From assembly GCA_947038745.1 (NCBI GenBank), contig CAMQXE010000076.1, forward strand, positions 1 to 6,382: 6,382 nt of DNA, written 5' to 3'. Source of the DNA: an uncultured Propionibacteriaceae bacterium. Lineage in GTDB: Bacteria > Actinomycetota > Actinomycetes > Propionibacteriales > Propionibacteriaceae. Within the stretch, counting starts at the first letter, position 1, and each line of letters begins with the position of its first letter. The position numbers and the translations under genes are program-made. The notes beneath the pieces were generated by a model. That model was given only the letters and a program-made list of their open reading frames with translations, had not been told where the DNA came from and made no database searches. Positions 1-5,535 of the stretch are shown piece by piece.

Positions 1-252
1 AACGTCTGCAGGGATCTTGGTATCAACATCAAAAACACGCTTGGCGCGCTCAACCGAGAGGTAATCGCGCTCTAAGGTATTCCAGATATTCAGGGTTTTC
101 GCAGTCGGTCCAGCAAGGAAGCTGGCATCCCCATCGAAGGGGGTGTAGTTGCGCTGAATAAAGTCTCGGACATCAATGCCCTCTTGCCACGGGCCAGCAG
201 CATAACCCGCCCAGGCTGTCGTCTTCGCTACGTTCTCATCCACAGTAGTCAC
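1..252 (-). CDS. pflB: Formate acetyltransferase (pyruvate formate-lyase), N-terminal part, truncated by window edge
   Basis: Pyruvate formate-lyase is a cytoplasmic glycyl-radical enzyme that converts pyruvate and CoA to acetyl-CoA and formate under anaerobic conditions. Only the first 84 residues are present; the rest lies beyond base 1. The recognisable family N-terminus is WAGY..GPWQ (about residues 14-23), then IDVRDFIQRNYTPFDGD (26-42) and SFLAGPT (44-50), close to the E. coli PflB pattern of DVRDFIQKNYTPYEGDESFLAG. I chose the GTG at 252 because GGAG lies 6 bases upstream (minus strand), giving a short N-terminus like other family members. The frame stays open further upstream to a GTG at 264 and an ATG at 372, but these lack a well-spaced ribosome binding site. 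The catalytic cysteines and the glycyl-radical site are outside the window, so completeness cannot be judged. It is divergent from cobK and has no evident pathway link to it. Confidence 0.88.
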   Translation of the reverse strand, partial: MTTVDENVAKTTAWAGYAAGPWQEGIDVRDFIQRNYTPFDGDASFLAGPTAKTLNIWNTLERDYLSVERAKRVFDVDTKIPADV

Positions 253-294
253 TTCGCGCTCCACGTTGTCTAATTCACAAATTTGTACCTCTTC

Positions 295-300
295 ATAATA
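295..300 (-). promoter_or_regulatory. Candidate -10 element for pflB
   Basis: Read on the minus strand, TATTAT lies about 42 bases before the chosen GTG start, which would give a leader of roughly 36 bases. No convincing -35 hexamer sits at 17 bases; a TTGACA lies only 8 bases upstream of it, too close to act as its -35. A TCACA half-site at 332-336 would be centred about 40 bases upstream of the predicted start of transcription. This is inference from motif position only. Confidence 0.35.
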
Positions 301-320
301 GCTGCTGCTGTCAAGATCTT

Positions 321-336
321 TGCGTATGGGGTCACA
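321..336. promoter_or_regulatory. Possible degenerate CRP/FNR-family operator upstream of pflB
   Basis: The 16-mer TGCGTATGGGGTCACA has one perfect TCACA half and a second half matching TGTGA at 3 of 5 positions. Its centre is about 40 bp upstream of the predicted pflB transcription start, the position used by class II activators of the CRP/FNR superfamily. One half-site alone is weak evidence, so this is a hypothesis. Confidence 0.22.
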
Positions 337-347
337 TTTTGAGCGAT

Positions 348-403
348 TTGGCTGGCATAAACCAATAATCATTCCCTTGCCATGGGATCACACAGCCAGC
401 CAA
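348..403. repeat. 9-bp perfect inverted repeat with 38-bp spacer (pflB-cobK intergenic)
   Basis: TTGGCTGGC at 348-356 and GCCAGCCAA at 395-403 are perfect reverse complements separated by 38 bp. The pair could be two half-sites of a looped operator, or a long-loop hairpin if transcribed. The spacer holds a second TCACA half-site (388-392). The function is unknown. Confidence 0.6.
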
Positions 404-404
404 T

Positions 405-424
405 AAATTATTTATCCATAATTT
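405..424. repeat. AT-rich 20-bp palindrome (possible operator)
   Basis: AAATTAT (405-411) and ATAATTT (418-424) are perfect reverse complements around a 6-bp centre, the size and symmetry of a dimeric repressor site. The right arm runs into the TTGTTA hexamer (423-428) that could be a -35 element for transcription toward cobK, so a bound protein could block that promoter. The regulator is not identifiable from the sequence. Confidence 0.45.
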
Positions 425-450
425 GTTATCTATATCACATTTTATATATC
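423..450 (+). promoter_or_regulatory. Candidate upstream promoter toward cobK
   Basis: TTGTTA (423-428) and TATATC (445-450) are separated by 16 bases in an AT-rich block, giving a predicted start near 457 and a leader of about 43 bases. That leader contains AGGAG at 471-475, but the motif is 24 bases from the cobK ATG, too far to act as its ribosome binding site. This competes with the leaderless promoter proposed at 487-492; both may be used. Confidence 0.3.
424..439. promoter_or_regulatory. CRP/GlxR-type operator candidate
   Basis: The 16-mer TGTTATCTATATCACA matches the CRP/GlxR consensus TGTGANNTANNTCACA at all but one defined position (T for G at position 4), including the central TA. 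GlxR is the CRP-family cAMP regulator of corynebacteria. The site overlaps a possible -35 (TTGTTA, 423-428) for cobK, an arrangement usually associated with repression. It is about 143 bp upstream of the predicted pflB start. Whether it controls cobK, pflB or both is not determined. Confidence 0.45.
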
Positions 451-486
451 TGCTTCTTCCCACTCAGCCCAGGAGAAACTGGCCGC

Positions 487-492
487 TAAGCT
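487..492 (+). promoter_or_regulatory. Candidate leaderless -10 element of cobK
   Basis: TAAGCT fits the actinobacterial TAnnnT -10 pattern and ends 7 bases before the A of the cobK ATG at 500, so transcription would begin at or next to the start codon. This would explain the absence of a properly spaced ribosome binding site. No strong -35 is visible. Confidence 0.4.
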
Positions 493-499
493 ACCGCCT

Positions 500-1246
500 A
501 TGACTGTCCTTATTCTCGCTGGTACAACACGTGGGCGAGCTATAGCTGAGTTGCTCTTTGAGCGACAGGTTCCAGCAATCGCCAGCCTAGCTGGACGTAC
601 GAAAGCCACAGTCAGCCTGCCTGGCGTAGTGCGCAGCGGAGGATTTGGTGGAGCACAAGGACTAGCCACCTTCTGCCAAGAAGCGAAAATCAGTGCGATC
701 ATCGACGCCACCCACCCATTCGCAGCGCAGATGACGACCAATGCGGTTACAGCAGCAAAGCTGACCGGAACTCCCCTGCTACGCTGCGCAGCACCATCGT
801 GGCGTAATCATTCTGATGCAGCGTCTTGGGATTGGGCAGATTCGCATTCCGCAGCGTGCATAGCAGCATCCAAACTGCCCGGACAGATTGCACTCACGGT
901 TGGACGTCAAGAATTAGCGCAATATCTCCCACTTGCCGATCGCAAAGTGGTGGCACGACTGATTACTGCCCCTGATTTCGAGCTCCCACCAAGCTGGTCA
1001 CTCATCAGTGAACGTGGCCCATTCACCTACTCTTTTGAGCAATCTTTTCTAACCGATACCTCAGTTTTAGTAAGCAAAGATTCTGGCGGCATCAAACTCG
1101 ATGCAAAGCTAGTCGTTGCACAAGAACTTGGGATAAACGTCATCATGGTTGAGCGCCCGTGGACTCCGCCAATTGAGATTGAGGTCGATAATCCCCGCGA
1201 TGCTTGCGATTGGGTCATGCCCTTGCAATCCGCTAATGATCGCTAG
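500..1246 (+). CDS. cobK: Precorrin-6A reductase
   Basis: CobK (CbiJ family) reduces the corrin macrocycle of precorrin-6A to precorrin-6B with NADPH in the cytoplasm. The 248-residue protein has the usual family length and shows, in order, the Rossmann-like ILAGTTRGRA (5-14), SLAGRT (29-34), GGFGG (47-51), DATHPFA (69-75), the second-half TVGRQEL (133-139), GPFT (173-176), SKDSGG (192-197) followed by DAK (201-203), and MVERP (216-220). The ATG at 500 places the nucleotide-binding loop at residue 6, as expected. No ribosome binding site is correctly spaced, but a TAnnnT element 7 bases upstream suggests a leaderless mRNA. Its last 14 bases overlap the 3' end of cobA on the opposite strand. 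No riboswitch precedes it. The standard alternative name is cbiJ; the assignment is secure. Confidence 0.95.
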   Translation: MTVLILAGTTRGRAIAELLFERQVPAIASLAGRTKATVSLPGVVRSGGFGGAQGLATFCQEAKISAIIDATHPFAAQMTTNAVTAAKLTGTPLLRCAAPSWRNHSDAASWDWADSHSAACIAASKLPGQIALTVGRQELAQYLPLADRKVVARLITAPDFELPPSWSLISERGPFTYSFEQSFLTDTSVLVSKDSGGIKLDAKLVVAQELGINVIMVERPWTPPIEIEVDNPRDACDWVMPLQSANDR

Positions 1247-2006
1247 GAATACGCTCCGCCGCAACCGTATGAGCAAGATCTAAACCAGCGCATACACCAA
1301 TAACTACCACAGCCGGCGGTGTAATGCCCGCAGCAGTAGCCGCACTAACAACCTCACCAAGCTGGGTCTGCACTACATGCTGGGTATCGATGCTGGCATC
1401 GGCAATAACTGCTGCCGGAGTGTCTGCTTCCAGACCGCCTTCTAACAGAGCTTCAACGATTTCATCTAAGTGAGCTATACCCATGAGCACTACCAGCGTG
1501 GTCTTAGTTTTAGCTAGGGCCTGCCAATCTACCTTTGATCGAGAATCCTTGGGACCGACATGACCTGAAACAATTGTAAAACCCTGGACTAGATGCCGGT
1601 GCGTCAATGGGATGCCAGCCAAAGCCGGAGCCGATGTCGATGAAGAAACACCAGGAATGACGTGACAGGGAATCCCAGCTGCTGCGCAGGCCTGCCATTC
1701 CTCTCCACCGCGACCAAAAACGAAGCTGTCTCCGCCTTTAAGTCGTACTACTGCACGCCCAGCTTGTGCATGCTCCACCAAGAGCTGATTGATCCGTTCT
1801 TGAGGCACATACTCACCGTGCGGAATCTTTCCCACAGGAATGCACTCAGCTGTAACCTCGTCAAGAAGACTCACCGGGCCAAGCCGGTCATACAAAATGA
1901 CGTCGGCAGCGCGAAGCGCCTTCAGCCCTGCAACAGTAATGAGATCCGGATCTCCTGGCCCCCCACCAACAAGGGTTACAGTGCCAGCGGATGGCTGTGG
2001 AATCAC
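1233..2006 (-). CDS. cobA: Uroporphyrinogen-III C-methyltransferase (SUMT)
   Basis: CobA transfers two methyl groups from S-adenosylmethionine to uroporphyrinogen III, forming precorrin-2, the branch point to cobalamin and siroheme. The 257-residue protein is a single-domain SUMT with no fused siroheme dehydrogenase/ferrochelatase or uroporphyrinogen-III synthase domain. It carries the N-terminal VGGGPGDPDL loop (13-22), ADVILYDRL (34-42), VGKIPHG (58-64), RLKGGDSFVFGRGGEE (88-103), the IPGVSSSTSAPALAGIPLTHR stretch (117-137) and VLMG (173-176). I place the start at the GTG at 2006 because AAGGAG (2013-2018) lies 6 bases upstream; an in-frame GTG at 2021 would add five residues and put that ribosome binding site inside the gene. 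A B12 riboswitch precedes the gene on the same strand, so expression should fall when cobalamin is plentiful. The 3' end overlaps cobK by 14 bp, convergently. Confidence 0.96.
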   Translation of the reverse strand: MIPQPSAGTVTLVGGGPGDPDLITVAGLKALRAADVILYDRLGPVSLLDEVTAECIPVGKIPHGEYVPQERINQLLVEHAQAGRAVVRLKGGDSFVFGRGGEEWQACAAAGIPCHVIPGVSSSTSAPALAGIPLTHRHLVQGFTIVSGHVGPKDSRSKVDWQALAKTKTTLVVLMGIAHLDEIVEALLEGGLEADTPAAVIADASIDTQHVVQTQLGEVVSAATAAGITPPAVVVIGVCAGLDLAHTVAAERIPSDH

Positions 2007-2020
2007 GGGATTCTCCTTCA

Positions 2021-2084
2021 CGATCGTGGTATCCGAACGGTCGTGTGGCGCGCCTTGGGTCCTCGCCCAGCCGTTCCCCGATCG
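2021..2084 (-). promoter_or_regulatory. Putative expression platform between riboswitch and cobA
   Basis: On the minus strand CGATCG (2084-2079) and GAACGG (2076-2071) can pair with CGATCG (2026-2021) and CCGTTC (2040-2035). This makes a two-part stem with an internal loop whose 3' arm ends 2 bases before the cobA ribosome binding site AAGGAG (2018-2013). This suggests control of translation initiation by the upstream aptamer. There is no U-tract, so an intrinsic terminator is not supported. CGATCG is self-complementary, which makes the pairing less specific. Confidence 0.35.
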
Positions 2085-2085
2085 G

Positions 2086-2172
2086 TAGGCTGCTAGTCGA
2101 TCTGGCTTACCCTTGCGGGATCACAGTGGCGGGACCGCTTCGGGATTTCACCGAAATTCATCCAACAGCGCC
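2086..2172 (-). ncRNA. Cobalamin riboswitch aptamer (cobA leader)
   Basis: Read on the minus strand, this is a compact B12 aptamer. It has a probable closing stem GCTG/CAGC (2169-2166 with 2092-2089), a TTCGG/CCGAA-type hairpin with GGTGAAAT, then the conserved AGCGGTCCCGCCACTGTGA core (the GCCACTGTGA part is at 2130-2121), a small CCC-GCAA-GGG hairpin, and an AGCCAGA...CAGCC B12-box region (about 2108-2088). The span is only about 81-87 bases, lacking the large peripheral domains of long cobalamin riboswitches. The core shares 20 of 21 bases with the aptamer before cbiM. Exact boundaries are approximate. It is expected to bind a cobalamin and lower expression of cobA. Confidence 0.88.
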
Positions 2173-2215
2173 CCTTGATACTGCCATATTTGTTTTTCCA
2201 TGGCGAGCTGACCCC

Positions 2216-2221
2216 TAGTCT
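2216..2221 (+). promoter_or_regulatory. Candidate leaderless -10 element of cbiT
   Basis: TAGTCT fits TAnnnT and ends 6 bases before the GTG start of cbiT at 2228, which would place transcription initiation at or beside the start codon. No GGAG-like ribosome binding site precedes the GTG, consistent with a leaderless message. The -35 is not clear (a TTGTTT at 2190-2195 is 20 bases away). Confidence 0.38.
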
Positions 2222-2227
2222 TAGCCT

Positions 2228-2833
2228 GTGACCATTGATCGTAATACCGAACTCCTAGGCCGTACTCCCGGCCTTGCAGAGGAACATTTTGTCCACGACG
2301 GCCTAATTACCAAGCGCTTTGTACGTGCAATCGCATTGGCTTCACTACGCCCCTGCCCAGGCGAGATGCTATGGGATCTTGGCACCGGAGCTGGTTCTAT
2401 CGCCGTCGAATGGTGCCGCACAGATCCACGATGCCGCGCTGTTGGTGTGGAACGTAAGAATGATCGAGCCGCAAATGCCCGAATGAACTCAGAAAATCTG
2501 ACCGAACCTGGCCAATACGAGATCATCATTCACGATCTTGCAACCGGCCTGCCAGAAGGACTGCCAACGCCTAATGCAATCTTCATCGGCGGCGGCGCAA
2601 GTACCGCCATCATTGAAGAAGGGATCTCCAGACTCCAGCCTGGAGGGCGTCTCGTGGTCCATGGTGTCACTATGGAAACCGAGATGGCCGTCATGCAATG
2701 GCATTCCCGCTTTGGCGGTGAACTTGCCAGAATTGGCGTCGAGAATGGTGATGCTATTGGCCGTTTGCGCGGCTGGCAGCCCTCACGCACGGTAACCGCT
2801 TGGACGCTGGCTATCGGCGCTGAAGCAAGCTAA
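2228..2833 (+). CDS. cbiT: Precorrin C15-methyltransferase, decarboxylating (stand-alone CbiT)
   Basis: CbiT methylates C15 of the corrin ring and decarboxylates the acetate side chain at C12, using S-adenosylmethionine, on the way to precorrin-8. The 201-residue protein is a class I methyltransferase: [21 protein letters not shown] (14-34) is the CobL/CbiT entry motif, [15 protein letters not shown] (48-62) is the SAM-binding motif I, GVER (73-76) the acidic strand-2 end, IFIGGG (118-123) the substrate-side motif, and [15 protein letters not shown] (178-192) the C-terminal family signature. The sequence resembles the C-terminal half of the fused CobL (about 400 residues), but the CbiE half is absent, and the upstream DNA is riboswitch rather than broken coding sequence. 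The start is GTG at 2228, probably leaderless. The last 23 bases overlap the end of cbiO on the other strand. It may be annotated as cobL. Confidence 0.93.
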   Translation: MTIDRNTELLGRTPGLAEEHFVHDGLITKRFVRAIALASLRPCPGEMLWDLGTGAGSIAVEWCRTDPRCRAVGVERKNDRAANARMNSENLTEPGQYEIIIHDLATGLPEGLPTPNAIFIGGGASTAIIEEGISRLQPGGRLVVHGVTMETEMAVMQWHSRFGGELARIGVENGDAIGRLRGWQPSRTVTAWTLAIGAEAS

Positions 2834-3617
2834 CGAGATCAATGTTGGTGGGGCGTTGCGGTAATCCCAAACGTCGCGCTACGGACAGCGCCCAGGGCTG
2901 CACCAAATGAGCGCGCTCCACCAACTCTGGATCATCAAGTAACTCGACGATAGATCCCTGAATAACACGATGATCCACAACAATCAGAGCTTGATCTGCC
3001 CAGGCAAGTGCCCAATCCACATCGTGGGTGGCAACAATGATCGTCGTGCCATGGTCATGGACTCGAGCCAGGGCCGCATGCATGTCGCGAACACCTGCAG
3101 GATCAAGACCAGCCGTAGGTTCATCCAGAAGCAATACCTCTGGACGCATGGCAACTGCCCCAGCTGTCGCGACCCGTTTACGTTCTCCGTAAGACAGTTG
3201 ATGGGTAGCTCGACGAGCGAGCTTTTCAACCCCGAGTAAAGCCATCGCTTCTTCGACTCGCTGTGCAGCCTGCCCTGGAGCCAACCCCAGATTCATTGGT
3301 CCAAAAGAAATGTCTTGATAGACATCGGCTGAGAATAACTGGTCATCTGGGTCTTGTAATACCAGTTGCACCCGGCGACGATGCTCCCGCAAGCCAGAAC
3401 GCCGATAATCAAGCTCCCCATCGGCACGACGTACCATGCCAGATGTTGGCCTCAAAGCTCCAGAAAGGCAGCGTAATAATGTGGTCTTACCGCTGCCGTT
3501 AGCTCCAAGCAACGCGATCTTTCCGCCTTCAGGGATCTCGCAATCGACCTGATCTAAAACCATTGGGCGCCCAGGATGGGTCGCGCAGAGTTGTTTCGTC
3601 ATAAGAATTGCTGACAT
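2811..3617 (-). CDS. cbiO: Cobalt ECF transporter ATP-binding protein CbiO
   Basis: CbiO is the cytoplasmic ATPase that powers cobalt uptake through CbiMNQ. The 268-residue protein has a complete ABC nucleotide-binding domain: Walker [10 protein letters not shown] (38-46), Q-loop LQDPDDQLF (87-95), a form typical of ECF/CbiO ATPases, signature LSYGE (141-145), Walker B VLLLDEP (161-167) and D-loop GLDP (170-173), and the switch histidine in ATHD (196-199). Only one ATPase gene is present, so CbiO presumably acts as a homodimer. The ATG at 3617 has AAGGAC 5 bases upstream; that ribosome binding site overlaps the TAA of cbiQ, 9 bases separate the genes, and translational coupling is likely. It is the last gene of the riboswitch-led cbiMNQO operon, and its 3' end overlaps cbiT convergently by 23 bp. 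No terminator is evident. Confidence 0.95.
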   Translation of the reverse strand: MSAILMTKQLCATHPGRPMVLDQVDCEIPEGGKIALLGANGSGKTTLLRCLSGALRPTSGMVRRADGELDYRRSGLREHRRRVQLVLQDPDDQLFSADVYQDISFGPMNLGLAPGQAAQRVEEAMALLGVEKLARRATHQLSYGERKRVATAGAVAMRPEVLLLDEPTAGLDPAGVRDMHAALARVHDHGTTIIVATHDVDWALAWADQALIVVDHRVIQGSIVELLDDPELVERAHLVQPWALSVARRLGLPQRPTNIDLVSLLQRR

Positions 3618-3626
3618 TGATAGTCC

Positions 3627-4430
3627 TTAGCGCCAAGGGTGTCCAGAGACTGCCCAGGAGATTACCCAGGTAGCAAGAGCAGCAGTAACACCGCTGATCA
3701 GGAGTAGCGGAGAGCGTCGCTGTGGCAGCGGTAATGTAGTGAAAGAGGACTCAAAACCACGATTAACCATCCCCTCTTGAAGCCTTGTTGCTCGCCCCCA
3801 AGAACGGAGTGCTACCACGCCGACTAAGGCTGCGGTATTGTCCCAACGCCGCCGCCATGATCTCGCCCCTTGCGGGGCATCACCAAGACGGGCTTGGTGG
3901 GCTTGGACAACACAAAAGAGAGAGTCGAGGAAGACAAAAACTAAGCGGTAGGTCAATGAGGCTATTTCGAGCAACGCGTCGGGAAGATGGAGCCGACGCA
4001 TCCAAGTGAGAATATCGACCAGCGGCGTCGTCGTCGCCAGCACCATGATGGCTAGCGTGCCAGAAACACCATGAGCAAACATTCCGGTGGCTGTGCGTAA
4101 AGATGTCGGGGACATCGCAAAAGAACCCCGGCGCCACCATTCTTGTGGCTGTGCTACCCCGCCAACGGTGACCGCGACAGAGATACCGCCTATGAGCAAG
4201 AAAGCAACCGGGGCAAACATCGCCTGCCACAGCACGCGAACCGGGACTTTAGCCCACACCAAGATGAACAAACAGCTAACGACGGCCACGATGATGGTCC
4301 CCGGCCAGGTTGGGCTGACTAATGCAGCCAAAACTAGGCTCAAGCTCGTAACAACTTTGTCCACAACTCGACGATGCCGCCAAGGAGAATCCCAGGCGGC
4401 ATCATCGAGAGCAGTTAGTGGTGTGCTCAT
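3627..4430 (-). CDS. cbiQ: Cobalt ECF transporter transmembrane (T) component CbiQ
   Basis: CbiQ is the membrane-embedded coupling subunit that links the metal-binding CbiM to the CbiO ATPases. The 267-residue protein has hydrophobic segments near residues 26-40, 43-60, 66-90, 118-136 and 242-262, with a basic cytoplasmic stretch between about 180 and 225. That stretch contains the QARLG (179-183) and NRGFE (223-227) regions, which correspond in position to the two short coupling motifs of EcfT/CbiQ proteins that contact the ATPases. The motif match is looser than the classical A-R-G forms. The ATG at 4430 overlaps the cbiN stop in an ATGA, with only a weak AAGG immediately upstream, so translation probably depends on termination of cbiN. 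It sits in the expected M-N-Q-O order, which supports the assignment beyond its low sequence conservation. Confidence 0.92.
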   Translation of the reverse strand: MSTPLTALDDAAWDSPWRHRRVVDKVVTSLSLVLAALVSPTWPGTIIVAVVSCLFILVWAKVPVRVLWQAMFAPVAFLLIGGISVAVTVGGVAQPQEWWRRGSFAMSPTSLRTATGMFAHGVSGTLAIMVLATTTPLVDILTWMRRLHLPDALLEIASLTYRLVFVFLDSLFCVVQAHQARLGDAPQGARSWRRRWDNTAALVGVVALRSWGRATRLQEGMVNRGFESSFTTLPLPQRRSPLLLISGVTAALATWVISWAVSGHPWR

Positions 4431-4795
4431 GCCTTAGCCGAAGTTAGCTTCGCTTTCGAGCTATCGCTTGATGCACTCTTACGCGTGCACACAGCCTTCT
4501 TGCCACTCATCCGGCCAAGAGCATAGAACAAAATGCCCGAACCGATGGCTGCCTGAATTGCGAATAGTCCTGACTCAATTTCTCCGGACTTAGGTTCAAA
4601 GATCGGCTTGAACCAAGGTTCTGCACCATTAGCTTCAGCTGCTTCGGCTGCAACAGAATCAGTACCAGCGAAGCTCTCTTCGCCAGTGGAGTGATGCGAA
4701 CCAACGATGAAACACAATGCAAAAATTGCTACCAACGCAACGAGGGCAGCAGGAAGCGCCCAACGCGACTTTGAGGTCAAGGAACGATCAGACAT
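4427..4795 (-). CDS. cbiN: Cobalt transport protein CbiN
   Basis: CbiN is the small membrane accessory subunit required together with CbiM for cobalt loading. The 122-residue protein has two transmembrane segments (about 12-32 and 75-94) flanking an extracytoplasmic loop. Just before the second helix it carries the family hallmark EPWFKPIFEPKSGEIES (59-75), followed by GLFAIQAAIGSGILFYALG. I chose the ATG at 4795, preceded by GGAGG with 6 bases of spacing; it overlaps the end of cbiM by 8 bp, as expected for tightly coupled genes. The frame is open up to 4846, but that extension lies inside cbiM and has no such site. The loop is rich in Ala and Glu, and a Lys/Ser-rich tail (about 99-122) extends beyond the usual family end. 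It overlaps cbiQ by 4 bp (ATGA). Confidence 0.92.
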   Translation of the reverse strand: MSDRSLTSKSRWALPAALVALVAIFALCFIVGSHHSTGEESFAGTDSVAAEAAEANGAEPWFKPIFEPKSGEIESGLFAIQAAIGSGILFYALGRMSGKKAVCTRKSASSDSSKAKLTSAKA

Positions 4796-5483
4796 GGGTA
4801 TCCTCCATTTCGGTAACAGCATCAGCATCGAGAACACCAAGATCAACCAGCTGTGGAGCTGCCACCTGAGCTAAGAAGCGGAACAAGACAACACCAAGAA
4901 TGCCTTCGATCAGCGCCAGCGGGATCTGGGAGTAGCCAAAGATCGTCATGAACTTAGCCACCGAACCCATTACGCCAGACTGCGGGTCAGGCAATGCCAC
5001 ACCAAGCTGGATTGATGTCACCAAGTATGTGGTCAAATCTGCAAAGATCATCGCCAAAGCGATGCCCACAACGCCGGGGGCCTTGAGCTTCTTACAAAGT
5101 TTGTAGGCTGCGTAACCACACCATGGGCCCACAATGCCCATAGAAAATACGTTAGCGCCAAGCGTTGTGATCCCACCATGAGCAAGCAACAATGCTTGGA
5201 AGATCAAAACAATGGTGGAAAGGAACGCCATCACTGGCGGTTTGAAAAGAACTGCACCAACACCTGTGCCAGTGGGATGCGACGAAGATCCTGTGACGCT
5301 CGGGAGCTTAATCGCACTCAGCAACAGCGTGACGGCACCAGCCGTACCCAGGAGCAGCTTGCGCTCTGGGTGTTCCTTAACCTGCTTAACAACCTCACGA
5401 GCGCCCCAAATTACAAAGGGCGCCGATGCAGCGTACCACACGGCGCATGGCGCCGGAGAGAGAATGCCTTCTGCGATATGCAT
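4788..5483 (-). CDS. cbiM: Cobalt ECF transporter substrate-binding component CbiM
   Basis: CbiM is the integral membrane S component that binds Co(II). The 231-residue protein begins MHIAEGILSP, and His2 together with the N-terminal amine is the known metal ligand site in this family. SSSHPTGTG (66-74) supplies the second conserved histidine (His69), and AHGGITTLGANVFSMGIVGP (101-120) carries the third, His102. About six or seven hydrophobic helices are visible. There is no cleavable leader, because the start codon is directly followed by the ligand histidine, so the ATG at 5483 is the only sensible start. AAAGGAG (5499-5493) lies 9 bases upstream. The nickel-type relative NikM is hard to exclude by sequence, but the B12 riboswitch, CbiN partner and surrounding corrin genes argue for cobalt. 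It is the first gene of cbiMNQO. Confidence 0.95.
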   Translation of the reverse strand: MHIAEGILSPAPCAVWYAASAPFVIWGAREVVKQVKEHPERKLLLGTAGAVTLLLSAIKLPSVTGSSSHPTGTGVGAVLFKPPVMAFLSTIVLIFQALLLAHGGITTLGANVFSMGIVGPWCGYAAYKLCKKLKAPGVVGIALAMIFADLTTYLVTSIQLGVALPDPQSGVMGSVAKFMTIFGYSQIPLALIEGILGVVLFRFLAQVAAPQLVDLGVLDADAVTEMEDTHV

Positions 5484-5494
5484 GAGTATTCACT

Positions 5495-5529
5495 CCTTTC
5501 TCGGGATCGTGCGTCCCGTCCTCGAAAGG
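5495..5529 (-). promoter_or_regulatory. Shine-Dalgarno-sequestering hairpin of cbiM
   Basis: On the minus strand CCTTTC (5529-5524) is perfectly complementary to GAAAGG (5500-5495), which is the core of the cbiM ribosome binding site. An inner stem CGGGA (5518-5514) with TCCCG (5506-5502) stacks inside it across a 7-base loop, leaving a GAGGA bulge on one side and a single A on the other. The element starts 6 bases after the aptamer closing stem. It reads as a translational OFF switch controlled by the riboswitch. No U-tract follows, so transcription termination is unlikely. Confidence 0.6.
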
Positions 5530-5535
5530 CTCGCC

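Noticed and set aside
253..374. Upstream starts for pflB (GTG at 264, ATG at 372)
   Set aside because: The frame is open, but the ATG at 372 abuts an AAGGGA with no spacing and the extension has no family similarity; GTG 252 has GGAG at 6 bases.
442..741. 99-codon open frame on the minus strand inside cobK
   Set aside because: It lies antisense to a clearly conserved CobK, has no ribosome binding site and no recognisable family; it is a shadow frame.
1225..1260. Bidirectional terminator between cobK and cobA
   Set aside because: No GC-rich hairpin with flanking T/A tracts is visible at the overlap.
1662..2096. 144-codon open frame on the plus strand opposite cobA
   Set aside because: Antisense to the strongly conserved SUMT motifs and running into the riboswitch; composition looks non-coding.
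2175..2206. Minus-strand promoter for the cobA riboswitch (TCGCCA, 17 bases, CAGTAT)
   Set aside because: Position is right for a start near the aptamer, but the hexamers match consensus too poorly to report as a feature.
2805..2860. Bidirectional terminator between cbiT and cbiO
   Set aside because: No convincing stem with U-tract was found at the 23-bp overlap.
4796..4846. Longer cbiN start (17 extra residues)
   Set aside because: The extension is within cbiM and lacks a ribosome binding site, whereas the ATG at 4795 has GGAGG at proper spacing and gives a normal CbiN N-terminus.
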